Below, piece after piece: positions 37,701-43,600 of a stretch of DNA of 64,000 bases (positions within the stretch are counted from its first letter, which is position 1; every line of letters begins with the position of its first letter). Position numbers and translations under genes: made by a program. Source of the stretch: Anniella stebbinsi. Lineage: Eukaryota > Chordata > Lepidosauria > Squamata > Anniellidae. The stretch covers positions 102,394,609 through 102,458,608 of the forward strand of contig JARDYH010000003.1 in assembly GCA_029215795.1 (NCBI GenBank). Reading direction: 5' to 3'. Below the pieces are notes generated by a model, which was not told where the DNA came from, did no database searches, and saw only the letters and a list, made by a program, of their open reading frames with translations.

Positions 37701-39250
37701 TCCGATACCGATTAAAATCAGAGGAAATCAGGCATCCGATTCACGATTCCGATGCAATCCCTTGTAGATCCGATTTTTTCCGATCCATTTTTTTGTTTTC
37801 TGATTTTAATCGGAGAAAATCAGAGCATCGGACGCCATTTTGGGATGATTTTCCCCATAGCCTTCTATTGCTGTAAAGAAATGCCTATAACATTTTTATT
37901 TGTAAAGACAGAAGCATGAAACTTGGCCACATGGCAGATGGGTTTGAGGTACTTATGTGTGAGAAATTTCAGAAAGATAGGTGCAGGCATTTTGTGGCTA
38001 TGAATGTTTTACTAACAAACCAGGAATGTTTAAAAATTCCAAACATTCCAAAATGGTGGGTTTGACAGCTGACAGTAGGGGGGAGAAGGCAGGGGAGGGG
38101 GGTGCAGTTTGACAACTGTCAAAACCACCATTTTGAAACTTTTGGAACATTTAAAGTAAAAAATTCATAGCCACAAAATGCCTGTACCTAACTTTCTGAA
38201 ATTTCTCACACTTAAGTACCTCAAACCCATCTGCCATGTGGCCAAGTTTCATCCTTCTATCTTTAAAAATAAAAAAGTTAAATGTGTTTCTTTTCTCATT
38301 TTTACAAAAATACCTTGCCATTACATGCTTGGACCTATGTTTCTGAAATTTCTCACACATCACTAACTACATGTCATCTCTAATGTGGCCAAATTTCAAG
38401 GTTATATCTTTAAAAATAAAAAAGTAGAAGGCATAACTGTCTTTCCCCCAATGCAATGGATTTTTCAAAAATTCCTTGCCACCAAAGGCAAGCACCTATG
38501 TTTCTGAAATTTCACATACATGAGTAGCAATATACCATCTGCAATGTGGCCAAATTTCATGTGTGGATCTTTAAAAATAAAAACGTTATAGGCATTCCTG
38601 GTTTGTTAGTAAAACAAATTATAGCCACAAAATGCCTGGACCTATCTTTCTGAAATTTCTCACACAGAAGTACCTCAAACCCACCTGCAATGTGGCCAAG
38701 TTTCATGAATCTATCTTTAAAAATAAAAATGTTATAGGCATTTCTTTACAATAATAGAAGGCTATGGGGAAAATCATCCCAAAATGGCATCCGATTAAAA
38801 TCGAAGGTCCAATTTTCGTATCAGAAATGGATCCGAAGCAATACGAGGGATGTCCGATTTTTCCCAATATAAATCAGGTCAAAATCGGAAGTCCCAATAC
38901 CAATTCCGATCTGATTTTCCTGGCCCTGCACATCCCTATTTATAATGTAAGCCTTCTAAAGGGCAATCGTGCACCAAAGAATTATGGCAGAATTGCCCGA
39001 AAGGCCATCATTTTTCTATTCCTTAGCCATCACTAATTCATTTTTGTAGATGGAAAATAGCAAAAGTAACATGTATCTTTGAGAATTCTGACTCAGTTTG
39101 ATGATCTATTTAGTCAAAACCAGGTTGTAGACCATTATGAAATTGGGGAGCGGGGTGTAATGCAAACTAAATTACCATAAATAAGATAGATGCAAAGTTC
39201 ACTAGATAGCCAGGGGTACGGTCTTTCCAGGTCAATTTTTCCTTTTCATC
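1210..39250 (-). CDS. ANO2: Anoctamin-2 (TMEM16B), 3' part of gene, 11 exons
   Basis: Calcium-activated chloride channel of the anoctamin/TMEM16 family, a plasma-membrane dimer known from olfactory cilia and photoreceptor terminals. Eleven exons were placed by hand from protein similarity and GT/AG borders: 39250-39176, 35045-34844, 33203-33092, 32114-32057, 30503-30403, 21694-21546, 14966-14814, 14676-14624, 12611-12430, 6218-6113 and 1488-1210. All phases agree and the sum is 1,470 nt including TGA, about 489 residues. They cover TM3 to TM10 and the C-terminus. Residues matching the family calcium site are present: N and E in NNIFE, both E in PEYMEM, E and D in [10 protein letters not shown]2 is preferred over its paralogue ANO1 because of KLTWKD, the TM5-6 loop ending GYRMEE and the tail [14 protein letters not shown]; this rests on remembered family sequences. 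The start codon and the exons for the N-terminal domain, TM1 and TM2 are not in view. No stop or frameshift was seen, so it looks functional. Confidence 0.92.
2890..3595 (+). mobile_element. Possible LTR remnant
   Basis: GC-richer than its surroundings. It contains a perfect hairpin at 3064-3099 and ends with an AATAAA signal near 3520, followed by a CA-rich stretch (tgtcacc, ccacaac). This order resembles an LTR with polyadenylation signal and U5. No terminal TG/CA pair or target duplication was fixed, so the limits are rough and another repeat class is possible. Confidence 0.25.
3064..3099. repeat. Perfect hairpin, 15-bp arms, 6-nt loop
   Basis: Arms at 3064-3078 and 3085-3099 (GTGTGGACAAACAGG and its exact complement) surround a six-base loop. 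It lies inside the possible LTR remnant. Confidence 0.85.
4774..5640. mobile_element. Foldback hAT-type element, GC-rich interior (copy A1)
   Basis: 867 bp, starting TAGGGATGTGCAC and ending with its inverted counterpart ATGCACATCCCTA. It is flanked by a perfect 8-bp target duplication ATATTAAG (4766-4773 and 5641-5648), the mark of hAT transposition. The subterminal zones are dense in ATCGG/CCGAT words on both sides. The interior is a large GC-rich palindrome centred near 5258. Its arms include CTACTGAGAAACAGGC and inverted copies, and the centre is a perfect CRE-type TGACGTCA (5255-5262). A small hairpin follows the left subterminal zone (about 4955-4990). No transposase is encoded, so it is nonautonomous. 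Confidence 0.88.
6113..6218 (-). CDS. ANO2: ANO2 exon: first half of TM10
   Basis: A 106-nt exon: one base completing Arg, then 35 codons. It starts [20 protein letters not shown] and ends [15 protein letters not shown]. The acceptor is ttttacag and the donor is CAG followed by gtaaat. FKDYREPPW is a family signature before TM10. The hAT foldback element at 4774-5640 sits less than 500 bp downstream in the following intron. Confidence 0.95.
6594..6955 (-). mobile_element. Non-LTR retrotransposon 3' end with (TAA)n tail
   Basis: Read on the minus strand, a coding remnant (ending [16 protein letters not shown]) runs into a trinucleotide tail (TAA with an internal CAA block, 6594-6652 on the plus strand as TTA/TTG). 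A second copy of the same junction, with the shared phrase catgacaggctttgccaa on the plus strand, is at 24733-24833. The family was not identified. The apparent poly-Asn protein is only the translated tail. Confidence 0.5.
7087..7110 (+). repeat. CTG trinucleotide run
   Basis: Short (CTG) run, about seven units, in an ANO2 intron. Confidence 0.8.
8223..8664 (+). other. Unassigned open-frame region
   Basis: Three overlapping open frames (8223-8432, 8299-8664, 8442-8654) lie here. The frame reading [18 protein letters not shown] has protein-like composition and could be a decayed transposon fragment. I recognise no family, catalytic motif or splice sites. It may be chance. Confidence 0.15.
9713..9960 (+). 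mobile_element. L2-type LINE 3' end
   Basis: Begins with the last codons of a LINE reverse-transcriptase ORF ([25 protein letters not shown], then stop). The 3' UTR has gttttattggtgttttattgg, a GCCTCGATCC/GGGAGAGGCGGG hairpin, then (TTA)n at 9918-9960. The same 3' UTR is seen at 10950-11131 (minus), 16445-16546 and 18205-18370. Confidence 0.7.
10179..10212 (+). repeat. CA/TACA microsatellite
   Basis: Interrupted (CA)n with TACA units in an ANO2 intron. Confidence 0.85.
10950..11690 (-). mobile_element. L2-type LINE 3' end with reverse-transcriptase C-terminus
   Basis: On the minus strand an open frame of 128 codons (11518-11132) reads [44 protein letters not shown] and ends FRQAYPDEF. This is the C-terminal region typical of L2-type LINE ORF2. 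It is followed by a 3' UTR with the GGCGGG hairpin and a (TAA)n tail (10950-11000). Upstream, 11519-11690 is a further damaged coding part. The copy is 5' truncated. Confidence 0.75.
12430..12611 (-). CDS. ANO2: ANO2 exon: TM9 and glycosylated TM9-TM10 loop
   Basis: A 182-nt exon: 60 codons plus two bases. It starts [20 protein letters not shown], then a long extracellular loop with three N-glycosylation sequons (NGT, NHT, NVS), ending EEEVSFC plus a split Arg codon. The acceptor is ctcccag and the donor is CAG followed by gtaaag. The QYAYSHNG loop resembles ANO2 rather than ANO1. Confidence 0.94.
12955..13022 (+). repeat. GATA then (AG)n microsatellite
   Basis: Degenerate GATA units (12955-12977) run into a pure (AG)n of about 45 bp (12978-13022). 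Confidence 0.9.
13405..13602 (+). mobile_element. CR1-type LINE 3' end, TTATGTTC-tail subfamily
   Basis: Matches other copies in the window: tccaatatcagaggcagt, gttggggaacaatgagcagg, ggactggatggactcttgg and a terminal cttcttatgt. Copies of this 3' end also occur at 20518-20880 (minus), 20990-21110, 34490-34690 (minus) and 42075-42465. The tail here has been replaced by a (TCC)n tract. Confidence 0.65.
13603..13662 (+). repeat. (TCC)n microsatellite
   Basis: About 20 units of TCC/CTC. It creates spurious poly-Leu and poly-Glu frames. Confidence 0.95.
14624..14676 (-). CDS. ANO2: ANO2 exon: start of TM9
   Basis: A 53-nt exon: two bases completing Gly, then 17 codons reading [17 protein letters not shown]. 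The acceptor is cttacag and the donor is AAT followed by gtgagt. This small exon is conserved in ANO1 and ANO2 and is joined in phase 0 to AFVIS of the next exon. It is too short to appear as an open reading frame. Confidence 0.92.
14677..14813 (-). other. Short ANO2 intron (137 bp)
   Basis: The only intron in the window below 900 bp. GT/AG borders (gtatgc, cttacag); no repeats inside. Confidence 0.9.
14814..14966 (-). CDS. ANO2: ANO2 exon: TM7 and TM8 with calcium-site Glu/Asp
   Basis: A 153-nt exon: two bases, 50 codons, one base. It reads [20 protein letters not shown], then [20 protein letters not shown] and [10 protein letters not shown]. The Glu and Asp in IIEVRLD match the TM8 calcium ligands (mouse ANO1 E734 and D738). 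The acceptor is tctttcag and the donor is ATAG followed by gtatgc. The downstream intron is only 137 bp, the shortest in the window. Confidence 0.95.
15109..15188 (+). repeat. Compound (TG)n(AG)n microsatellite
   Basis: (TG)n at 15109-15146 followed directly by (AG)n at 15147-15188, 80 bp in total. Long alternating TG and polypurine tracts can adopt non-B DNA. Confidence 0.95.
16445..16546 (+). mobile_element. L2-type LINE 3' terminus
   Basis: Only the last part of the shared 3' UTR: gttgttccccgccttgatcc, the GAGAGGCGGG half, and a (TTA)n tail (16505-16546). Confidence 0.6.
17694..17730 (+). repeat. CTG trinucleotide run (interrupted)
   Basis: Interrupted CTG repeat, about 12 units; on the minus strand it gives a spurious poly-Ala frame. 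Confidence 0.8.
17890..17925 (+). repeat. (TTA)n microsatellite
   Basis: Twelve TTA units. Possibly the tail of an otherwise unrecognisable LINE copy. Confidence 0.85.
18205..18370 (+). mobile_element. L2-type LINE 3' end
   Basis: Starts near tgttttattggtgttttatt, has the cctcgatccgttgggagagg hairpin, then AAATA and (TTA)n (18343-18370). It is nearly the same as the 3' UTR at 9780-9960. Confidence 0.7.
19035..19412 (+). mobile_element. Decayed CR1 3' fragment
   Basis: Shows the ordered CR1 3' blocks: gttTAGCCTGGAGAAAA, the aagaacttcctgatg block, ttggactatcc, tagaggttttaaagcag and terminal ggttccaactctatgatact. It is more diverged than the copies at 28200-28568 and 51006-51282. Confidence 0.65.
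20390..21112 (+). mobile_element. CR1-type LINE fragment split by a second insertion
   Basis: Plus-strand blocks at 20400-20510 (gacatgatagaagtttataaa, tccctccctcataatactgg) continue after 20881 (caatgtataattaatttatgg, then tagatggacccttgatctaa and cttcttatgctctt at the end). The middle, 20518-20880, is the opposite-strand insertion. The order implies this copy is the older one. Confidence 0.55.
20518..20880 (-). mobile_element. CR1-type LINE 3' end inserted in another copy
   Basis: Starts with the octamer tail AGAACATAAGAACATAAG as seen on the plus strand. It continues gccatgctggatcagaccaa, gttccccaacaacttgtaga and ggtggccatcactac. It is oriented minus, interrupting a plus-strand relative. 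Confidence 0.65.
21546..21694 (-). CDS. ANO2: ANO2 exon: cytoplasmic TM6-TM7 segment and calcium-site Glu pair
   Basis: A 149-nt exon: one base, 49 codons, one base. It starts [15 protein letters not shown], passes through a hydrophilic variable stretch ([14 protein letters not shown]), and ends [14 protein letters not shown]. The two Glu of EYME match the TM7 calcium ligands (mouse ANO1 E702 and E705). The acceptor is ttccccag and the donor is ATGA followed by gtatgg. The last A joins TT of the next exon to give Ile. Confidence 0.92.
22640..22760 (+). repeat. (CA)n, LINE 3' end, (GA)n
   Basis: (CA)n at 22640-22672 and (GA)n at 22733-22760 flank a short LINE 3' terminus (22675-22734: gtaaaccgcccagagagctt, then aataaat). 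The same terminus is at 53874-53928 on the minus strand, next to (TTTA)n. Confidence 0.75.
23870..23945 (+). mobile_element. LINE 3' terminus
   Basis: taagctgccttagggattct followed by ggatcaaaaagaattataga and an aataaaataaa tail resembles the 3' end of an L2-type LINE. Short and diverged. Confidence 0.4.
24385..24600 (+). mobile_element. L2-type LINE coding remnant
   Basis: One frame reads [20 protein letters not shown], resembling the AFSVVAPRLWNALP-type C-terminal block of L2-type reverse transcriptases. Damaged, with no tail. Confidence 0.45.
24733..24833 (-). mobile_element. Non-LTR retrotransposon 3' end, second copy
   Basis: Shares catgacaggctttgccaa and the flanking order with 6594-6955, and ends in an ATT/ATC repeat tail (24745-24778). 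It abuts the 5' side of the long CR1. Confidence 0.5.
24850..28568 (+). mobile_element. CR1 LINE, nearly complete but inactive
   Basis: About 3.7 kb. ORF1 remnants (24850-25600) include an SGNH-hydrolase-like part with [15 protein letters not shown] and HVGTNDI; the usual GDS serine is replaced by Thr. An endonuclease follows (25765-26420) with [16 protein letters not shown] and [10 protein letters not shown]. The reverse transcriptase (about 26490-28199) has [42 protein letters not shown] and FADDTKLGG. Several frameshifts and stops break all ORFs (for instance after IIK near 27275 and QED near 25993). The 3' UTR ends in ATTCTATGATTCTATGATTC (to 28568), the CR1 hallmark. Confidence 0.93.
29010..30115 (+). 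mobile_element. L1-like LINE remnant
   Basis: A Lys-rich frame (29301-29579, [20 protein letters not shown]) lies upstream of a long non-coding stretch. This ends tttgtttgaaaataataaaa and an A-rich tail (to about 30115), like squamate L1 3' ends. The 5' limit is guessed. No reverse transcriptase remains, so it would be an internally deleted or truncated copy. Confidence 0.4.
30403..30503 (-). CDS. ANO2: ANO2 exon: TM6 with calcium-site Asn and Glu
   Basis: A 101-nt exon, 33 codons plus two bases, phase 0 start at Cys. It begins [20 protein letters not shown] and ends [13 protein letters not shown] plus a split Pro codon. The Asn and Glu of NNIFE match the TM6 calcium ligands of the family (mouse ANO1 N650 and E654). 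The acceptor is actttag and the donor is CCC followed by gtatgt. It was found from the genomic sequence because no start codon lies in frame to list it. Confidence 0.93.
30504..32056 (-). other. ANO2 intron, no recognised repeats
   Basis: About 1.55 kb of ordinary intronic sequence, T-rich around 31200-31370. No gene, repeat family or RNA recognised. Confidence 0.6.
32057..32114 (-). CDS. ANO2: ANO2 exon: TM5-TM6 loop
   Basis: A short 58-nt exon (one base plus 19 codons), too small to give a listed open reading frame. It reads [19 protein letters not shown], the conserved FVGRPG loop between TM5 and TM6. The acceptor is ttcttag and the donor is GAG followed by gtaagt, a consensus donor. The first G completes Arg from the preceding exon. 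Human ANO2 is recalled as having Asp where this sequence has Ala before GYRMEE. Confidence 0.92.
32321..32515. mobile_element. Partial copy of the 46672-46991 MITE
   Basis: Closely matches the right 60% of the complete element at 46672-46991. It covers the ggtcactctagtatagtg centre, gatgaagagggaat and the terminus catatggtcagccta. The left arm is missing, so it is a truncated copy. Confidence 0.75.
32815..32955. mobile_element. Foldback MITE (gggagttg-type)
   Basis: Left arm gcctgtagccctccaggt...ttgttgggttacaactgcc and right arm gatgggagttggtccaacaa...ggaccacaggtt are inverted repeats. Related arms occur at 63462-63582 and, single-armed, at 52985-53050. The target duplication is unclear. Confidence 0.5.
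33092..33203 (-). CDS. ANO2: ANO2 exon: cytoplasmic helix and TM5
   Basis: A 112-nt exon: two bases, 36 codons, two bases. It reads [20 protein letters not shown] and continues through [16 protein letters not shown]. The acceptor is tatgacag with exon start AG; the alternative AG two bases further in would break the frame. The donor is ACG followed by gtaggt. TM5 lies in the second half and is one of the pore-lining helices in the family. The split Arg codon CG|G joins the next exon. Confidence 0.92.
34490..34690 (-). mobile_element. CR1-type LINE 3' fragment
   Basis: Plus-strand text tgctggatcagaccaaactc, ccagcattttgttcccacag and tcctcctgctcagg is the complement of the 3' region seen at 42140-42465. 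Confidence 0.55.
34747..34796 (+). repeat. (TA)n(CA)n microsatellite
   Basis: (AT)n from 34747 to about 34762, then (AC)n to 34796. It lies about 50 bp from an ANO2 donor site. Confidence 0.95.
34844..35045 (-). CDS. ANO2: ANO2 exon: TM3 end, extracellular loop, TM4
   Basis: A 202-nt exon, 67 codons plus one base. It starts in phase 0 at [16 protein letters not shown], completing TM3. It then has a short loop with a possible N-glycosylation sequon (SSNAS), and TM4 as [20 protein letters not shown] followed by DEIYG. The acceptor is ttttcag before ATTTCA. The donor is ATGG followed by gtaatg. The last G joins AG of the next exon to make Glu. A TA/CA microsatellite lies about 50 bp downstream in the following intron. 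Confidence 0.93.
35367..35735 (+). repeat. Direct duplication of a 100-bp segment
   Basis: 35367-35467 and 35631-35735 are almost identical, from cattttgttatatccattaa to tcagtttcagtttctcc. They differ mainly by a 4-bp CA-type insertion in the second copy. The period is about 264 bp. The ends tagggactgatgaatttgtc may be hAT MITE-like, but no second terminus was fixed. Confidence 0.8.
36312..36780 (+). mobile_element. L2 LINE reverse-transcriptase remnant
   Basis: Frame reads [10 protein letters not shown], then [32 protein letters not shown] and [10 protein letters not shown]. These are the L2-type blocks from the GVPQGS motif to the LKLNPDKTE block. Stops and a lost YADDTQL-like block show decay. 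Orientation is plus, against ANO2. Confidence 0.7.
37672..38938. mobile_element. Foldback hAT-type element, AT-rich interior (copy B1)
   Basis: 1,267 bp, starting TAGGGATGTGCA and ending TGCACATCCCTA. Flanks are cttataat and tttataat, an 8-bp target duplication with one mismatch. The subterminal zones are rich in ATCGGA/TCCGAT words and share the ATTTTCCCCATAG block with the GC-rich copies' CATAG block. The interior contains four units of about 105-150 bp in one orientation (about 38160-38285, 38320-38425, 38465-38595, 38625-38745) and one inverted (about 37870-37995). Each carries ctgaaatttctcacac and tgtggccaagtttcat. No transposase. Confidence 0.85.
39176..39250 (-). CDS. ANO2: ANO2 exon: end of TM2-TM3 linker and start of TM3
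   Basis: A 75-nt exon, 25 codons, phase 0 at both ends. It begins [16 protein letters not shown] and ends in ILFM. The acceptor is ataccag before GAT and the donor is ATG followed by gtaatt. The charged start belongs to the acidic cytoplasmic linker before TM3, and the hydrophobic end is the first half of TM3. This is the most 5' exon recognised. The next upstream exon should carry TM2 and the WDLTG-type linker and was not found. A LINE remnant begins about 100 bp upstream in the intron. Confidence 0.85.
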
Positions 39251-39357
39251 CTGGTATAAGACATAATGGTGAAAATACCAGTTACAAACTATGTTAAATA
39301 AATAAATATAATGCTAAATAAAGAAATATAAGGAAATATTTGATGAAAATTATTCTA

Positions 39358-39895
39358 CTTTTATTTATTTATTCATTTAATATTTGTATCCTGCCCTATA
39401 TCACAAAGATCTCAGGGTGCTGTACAGATAAAATTATACAAACAATAAATATACACAGCTAAAAACAAATTAAACCATTAATAAGCTAAAACAAGTATAG
39501 AACTTTAAAACAGTAAAACCAATTTAAAAAATTCAACCTATATGCAGGCTTGGTCAATTTAGCTATCAAAGGCTTTGATAAAAATCCATGTCTTAACTTG
39601 GAGCTGAAATGAAGTCAGTTGGGCTTCCAAAGGGACAGCATTCCACAACCAGGCTGCCACAGCAGAGAAAACCCTCTCCCATGTCCCATGATAGTGTGGT
39701 CCCACCATAGTGTATGTCTCATGTTGGTGGGAACCAGAAGAGGGCTCCTCCAACAGATCTCAAGTCTTGGCCAGGCATATTTGGGAGAGGCGCTTCTTCA
39801 AGTATCAATGTCCCAAGCCATTTAGGGCTTTAATCATCATTACCAACACCTTGAATTCCAACCATAAGCAAATAGACAGCTTTTAAATAAGATAG
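39358..39895 (-). mobile_element. Retroposon 3' remnant
   Basis: Starts with a tttatttatttattcattta tail followed by tatcctgccctata, then an A-rich part. It continues cagcattccacaaccaggct, gggctttaatcatcattacc and accttgaattccaac, phrases typical of squamate L2/CR1-like 3' sequences read from the opposite strand. The exact family is uncertain. Confidence 0.5.
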
Positions 39896-40044
39896 GAGCA
39901 ATTCAGTACAAGTTCAAAATCAATGTGGTGGTACTAATTTACAGTGCATGAATTTTCATGCTAAAAGAAAAAACACGCTTACAATCTAATACTGATTTGA
40001 GTCGGAATGAGTTTCAAGATGGAATTCAGAGAACTGTAGGTTGA

Positions 40045-40356
40045 AAGGTTTTCACACAGATGAGGGCCAGGATCTCTTCTCGATCATCCCAGAGTGCAGG
40101 ACATGGAATAATGGGCTCAAGTTACAGGAAACCAGATTCTGGCTGAACATCAGGAAAAACTTCTTGACTGTTAGAGCAATACGACAATGGAACCGATTAC
40201 CTAGGGAGGTGGTGGGCTCTTCTGCATTAGAGGCCTTCAAGAGGAACTGGACAACCGTCTGTCAGACATGCTTTAAGGTTGATTCCTGCATTGAGCAGGG
40301 GGCTTGGACTCAATGGCCTTATAGGCCCCTTCCAACTCTACCATCCTATGACTCTG
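40045..40356 (+). mobile_element. CR1 3' fragment
   Basis: Ordered CR1 3' blocks: gagggccaggatctcttctc, aataatgggctcaagttaca, ttagagcaatacgacaatgg, cctagggaggtggtgggctc, ttgagcagggggcttggact, and end ctatgactctgtg. It closely resembles 28256-28568. Confidence 0.85.
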
Positions 40357-42074
40357 TGCATTTGCAAATAAATGAAATTCTCAACAACAAAAAATCCAAT
40401 TCTGTTAATGAATGGATGATGGAACAGAAGATGCCCAACAATCCATGAAACACACAAATAATGGATTTAACAAAATCTGTACATTCCTACTCAGAAGTAA
40501 GTCATTAATTTCAGCAGAATTTTCTAAGAGTGCTTGGAAAGGAGTTCAGTTTTAATAACTTTTGCTGAACTATAGCCAATATGACATTCTTTTGACGACA
40601 TCTATAGTTGTTGTAAAAGCAGACTGGATTGTCTTTGGAGGTATTTCTTCCCCATTTTATTTTTAACTTCAAAATTAGAAATTCTGTTGAAATTAAAACA
40701 TTAAGAAGCTTTACGGGATTTAAAATATTAACCAATTTAAATTAACTCTAGTCCACTTCCAACTCCTCTTTCTTATATTATCCTTTGCAGAGTAAATACC
40801 TTCTGCATTCCTTCCACAGAACATGTATAATGTTAGGCAAATAGCTTTGTTGACTAGTTCAACATGAAGCGGTACAACTCTGGGATATTGTCCAAGTTGA
40901 CGGACATTACACATATGCAGGTGAATAATACTGGGACAATATGGATTGTGTGAATAAAAAACAGTCCCAGAATTCACGAAGAAGGCAAGGGTGTTGTCCA
41001 TTGAGGTATGAGGTAAGGAGAAAGGAGTATATCCTTTTTAGCAGAGCACTTTGTTACTTATCCTAGTTAATTGCTAGAGTTTCTTGAAATATATTTTATT
41101 ATTTTTATCATAACAATTTTGCATGCAAAATATAAAATGTACATAATAAAACTACAGCAAAAGCTTTATTACAATAGAAGAAGGAAGGAAGGAGAGAGAA
41201 AACTAACTAGCCTAAGTACTGATACATTTTAAATAAAAAAAAACCTTCCTTATAATTTACCTAATAAGACATGGGTTTGTACAGCCACGTGAATTCTATT
41301 ACTTAAATGCATGATAAATAAACTCCACTTTTCAATTAATTCATTGTCTTGTCTTCCTTCTCTTGCTCCATGTTGGTGACATTGACAGTATGCACCCTAT
41401 CCCATACTCTTAAAATCCAATAATCCAAAATGTAGAAAGTGTGTCTTTCCTCGCTATGACGTTACTTTACATGCCACACTTAATAAATGAATTATAATTT
41501 CTGTGTATTTTCGTAAACTATGTTTTAAAATCAAAGAGTAGTATAATTATTGGATCACAATGTAGTTCATATACTGTGATAGTCTGATTCCATTTACTAC
41601 AGCAGTGGGCAACATTCTCCACATTCTGCATTACCAGATGTTCAGTTCAGTTATAAATTCTCTTTCTCCAAAATTATTGCCTTTGAACCAGACCTTTATT
41701 AAAATGACATCATATCTGCATCACATAACCTTTTTTAAAAAAAAATGGGAAAACCCCTGCTTTTATTGACAAAACCAAAGTCTTTGCTGTAATTCTAGGT
41801 TTCTTCTCATTCCAGAAAAACTAATAAACAAAAAATAGAGGGTACTTGTAAAAGTATATTCAAAACAGAAATAATATCTTGGGTAACACATTCATTTTAA
41901 AGATGATATTTCCCAGGGGATCTTCAGAAGTGACTACCTTACTAGGTTTTCCCTGATGTTCTGCGTAAGTACAATATGATTGAACACTTTTAAATCTTAT
42001 CAATTCTAGTTGAACCAGATCCCTAAATATCTGATTGGGGCATCCCTCCATGGAATAAACACCCCCTTGTTATA

Positions 42075-42465
42075 CTGTATTTAGTAACTTTTTCCAAATT
42101 AAACACAGTTAACTCGGACTTCATAATATACCAAAAACTAAGCATAGAAAAACTATGCAATTCACTACCACAAGATGTGGTGATGGCCACCAATTTGGTT
42201 GGCTTTGCATGGGGGTTGGATAAATTCCTGGAGGTGAAGGCTATCAATGGCTACTAGTCCTGATGGCTAAGTGCAACCTCCAGTATCAGAGGCAGTAAGC
42301 CTGTATACCTCAGTTGTTGGGGAACATGGGTGGGAGGGTGCTGTGGCACCATGTCCTGCTTGTGAGTCCCTGGTCAACAGCTGGTTGGCCACTGTGTGAA
42401 CAGTGCTGAACTAGATGGACCCTTGGTCTGATCTAGCATGGCTCTTCATATGTTCTTAAACGTAC
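42075..42465 (+). mobile_element. CR1-type LINE 3' end, TTATGTTC-tail subfamily
   Basis: From about caattcactaccacaagatg and ggccaccaatttggttggct to gatggacccttggtctgatc and cttcatatgttctta. It is the fullest copy of this subfamily in the window. Confidence 0.75.
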
Positions 42466-43542
42466 CAAAATCTAAACTGGCTTACAAGTTTTCCGAAAGA
42501 TCACCCCCCCCCCCCCCGATCATGTACAAATAACACAATGTCCTTTGCACACAAATTTGTTTTAAATTCCTTCATTAGTCTCAATGGGAGCTTCCCTTGA
42601 AATACAAATAGCTGCTTCCAAGTGCTGCTTTTTTCAGGGCACTGGCGGAGAGAGGGATTAAGTTATGTTCCCCACCTTCCCCACCCACGGCCCTAAGATT
42701 TCTCAGGTTTCCACAACAGCATGTCTTCTAGGCGCATTCATGTGATTGATGCCACATCTAGTTTTGCCCTGAGTATCTGGTTCTTATTCTCTACTAGCAC
42801 ATCATTAGCAGGCTTTGTTGTCTTATCTGGCAGTTGTCGATTTTAATTATTTAAGGAGTAGTTTAAATATATTGTGAAATTGTGTAACGCCCACTACTTT
42901 ACTTAATCATGACTAACCTTTCCTGAATTGTGGCCATGTTTCTTCATTTCCCTGACCTTTAAAAAACACTTGAGCTCATTTAAGTCAAAAGTGTGAAATA
43001 AAAAGCAGAGTTCTCACCAGATTTTGCCTAGAGTGTATAGCAATGGTAATTAAGTCTGAGCAGGGTAAGTGGAAACACAAAATGCAAACTCCCACCGCTC
43101 AAAAATAAGTACAAGACCCAATGAGTCTAGGGCTAATGCAAAATGGAATTTGGCCCATTGCCCCGCCGCCAACCCTCCCCTGCCAGAATAACTCCCCCTT
43201 TCGCCAGCAATCCCCCCCCCCATCTTTGTGACCTGGTAAGGAGCAACTGGCCTTGGGGAGAGCTCTTGGATAGGCCTGTGTGCCTTTTAGAGTTGACAGC
43301 AGTACTCCCAGTTATTCTCAGAAGCATCTTTTCTTGCTTGGAACATGTATATTTTTTTCTGGAGCTCTCCCGGCTACTGATTACCCAGCCTTCTTGGGGG
43401 TGGGGGGGAGATTATCAAAGATTAATCTGAAGCTGCTGCTGAGGGATGGAGAACTGGCAGAGGAGTGGAGGAAATGAAAACGTAGTTTGAGTTTTCTAAG
43501 TCTTGAGGGTTTTTTAGCATTAAAGTTTTTGAAAACAAATCA

Positions 43543-43600
43543 CAAAGAGGCCAAAACACGTTTCGACAATTTTGTCTTCCTCAGTGGCCTCAGACACAAT
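43543..43600 (-). other. Short inverted-repeat motif, Penelope/hammerhead-like
   Basis: On the minus strand: GAGGCCACTGAGGA, a GACA/TGTC hairpin, then CGAAACGTG and TGGCCTC. The outer GAGGCCA and TGGCCTC arms pair. Penelope-like elements carry hammerhead motifs built as CTGANGA, stem, GAAA. Here the core has an extra A and no clear stem III with cleavage site, so it is at best a degenerate relic. Confidence 0.25.

Larger units (their letters stand above)
35046..39175 (-). other. ANO2 intron with L2 fragment and AT-rich foldback hAT element
   Basis: About 4.1 kb. It has a direct duplication (35367-35467 and 35631-35735), an L2 reverse-transcriptase remnant (36312-36780) and a complete hAT-type element (37672-38938). 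The stretch 36800-37660 holds nothing I can assign. Confidence 0.7.
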
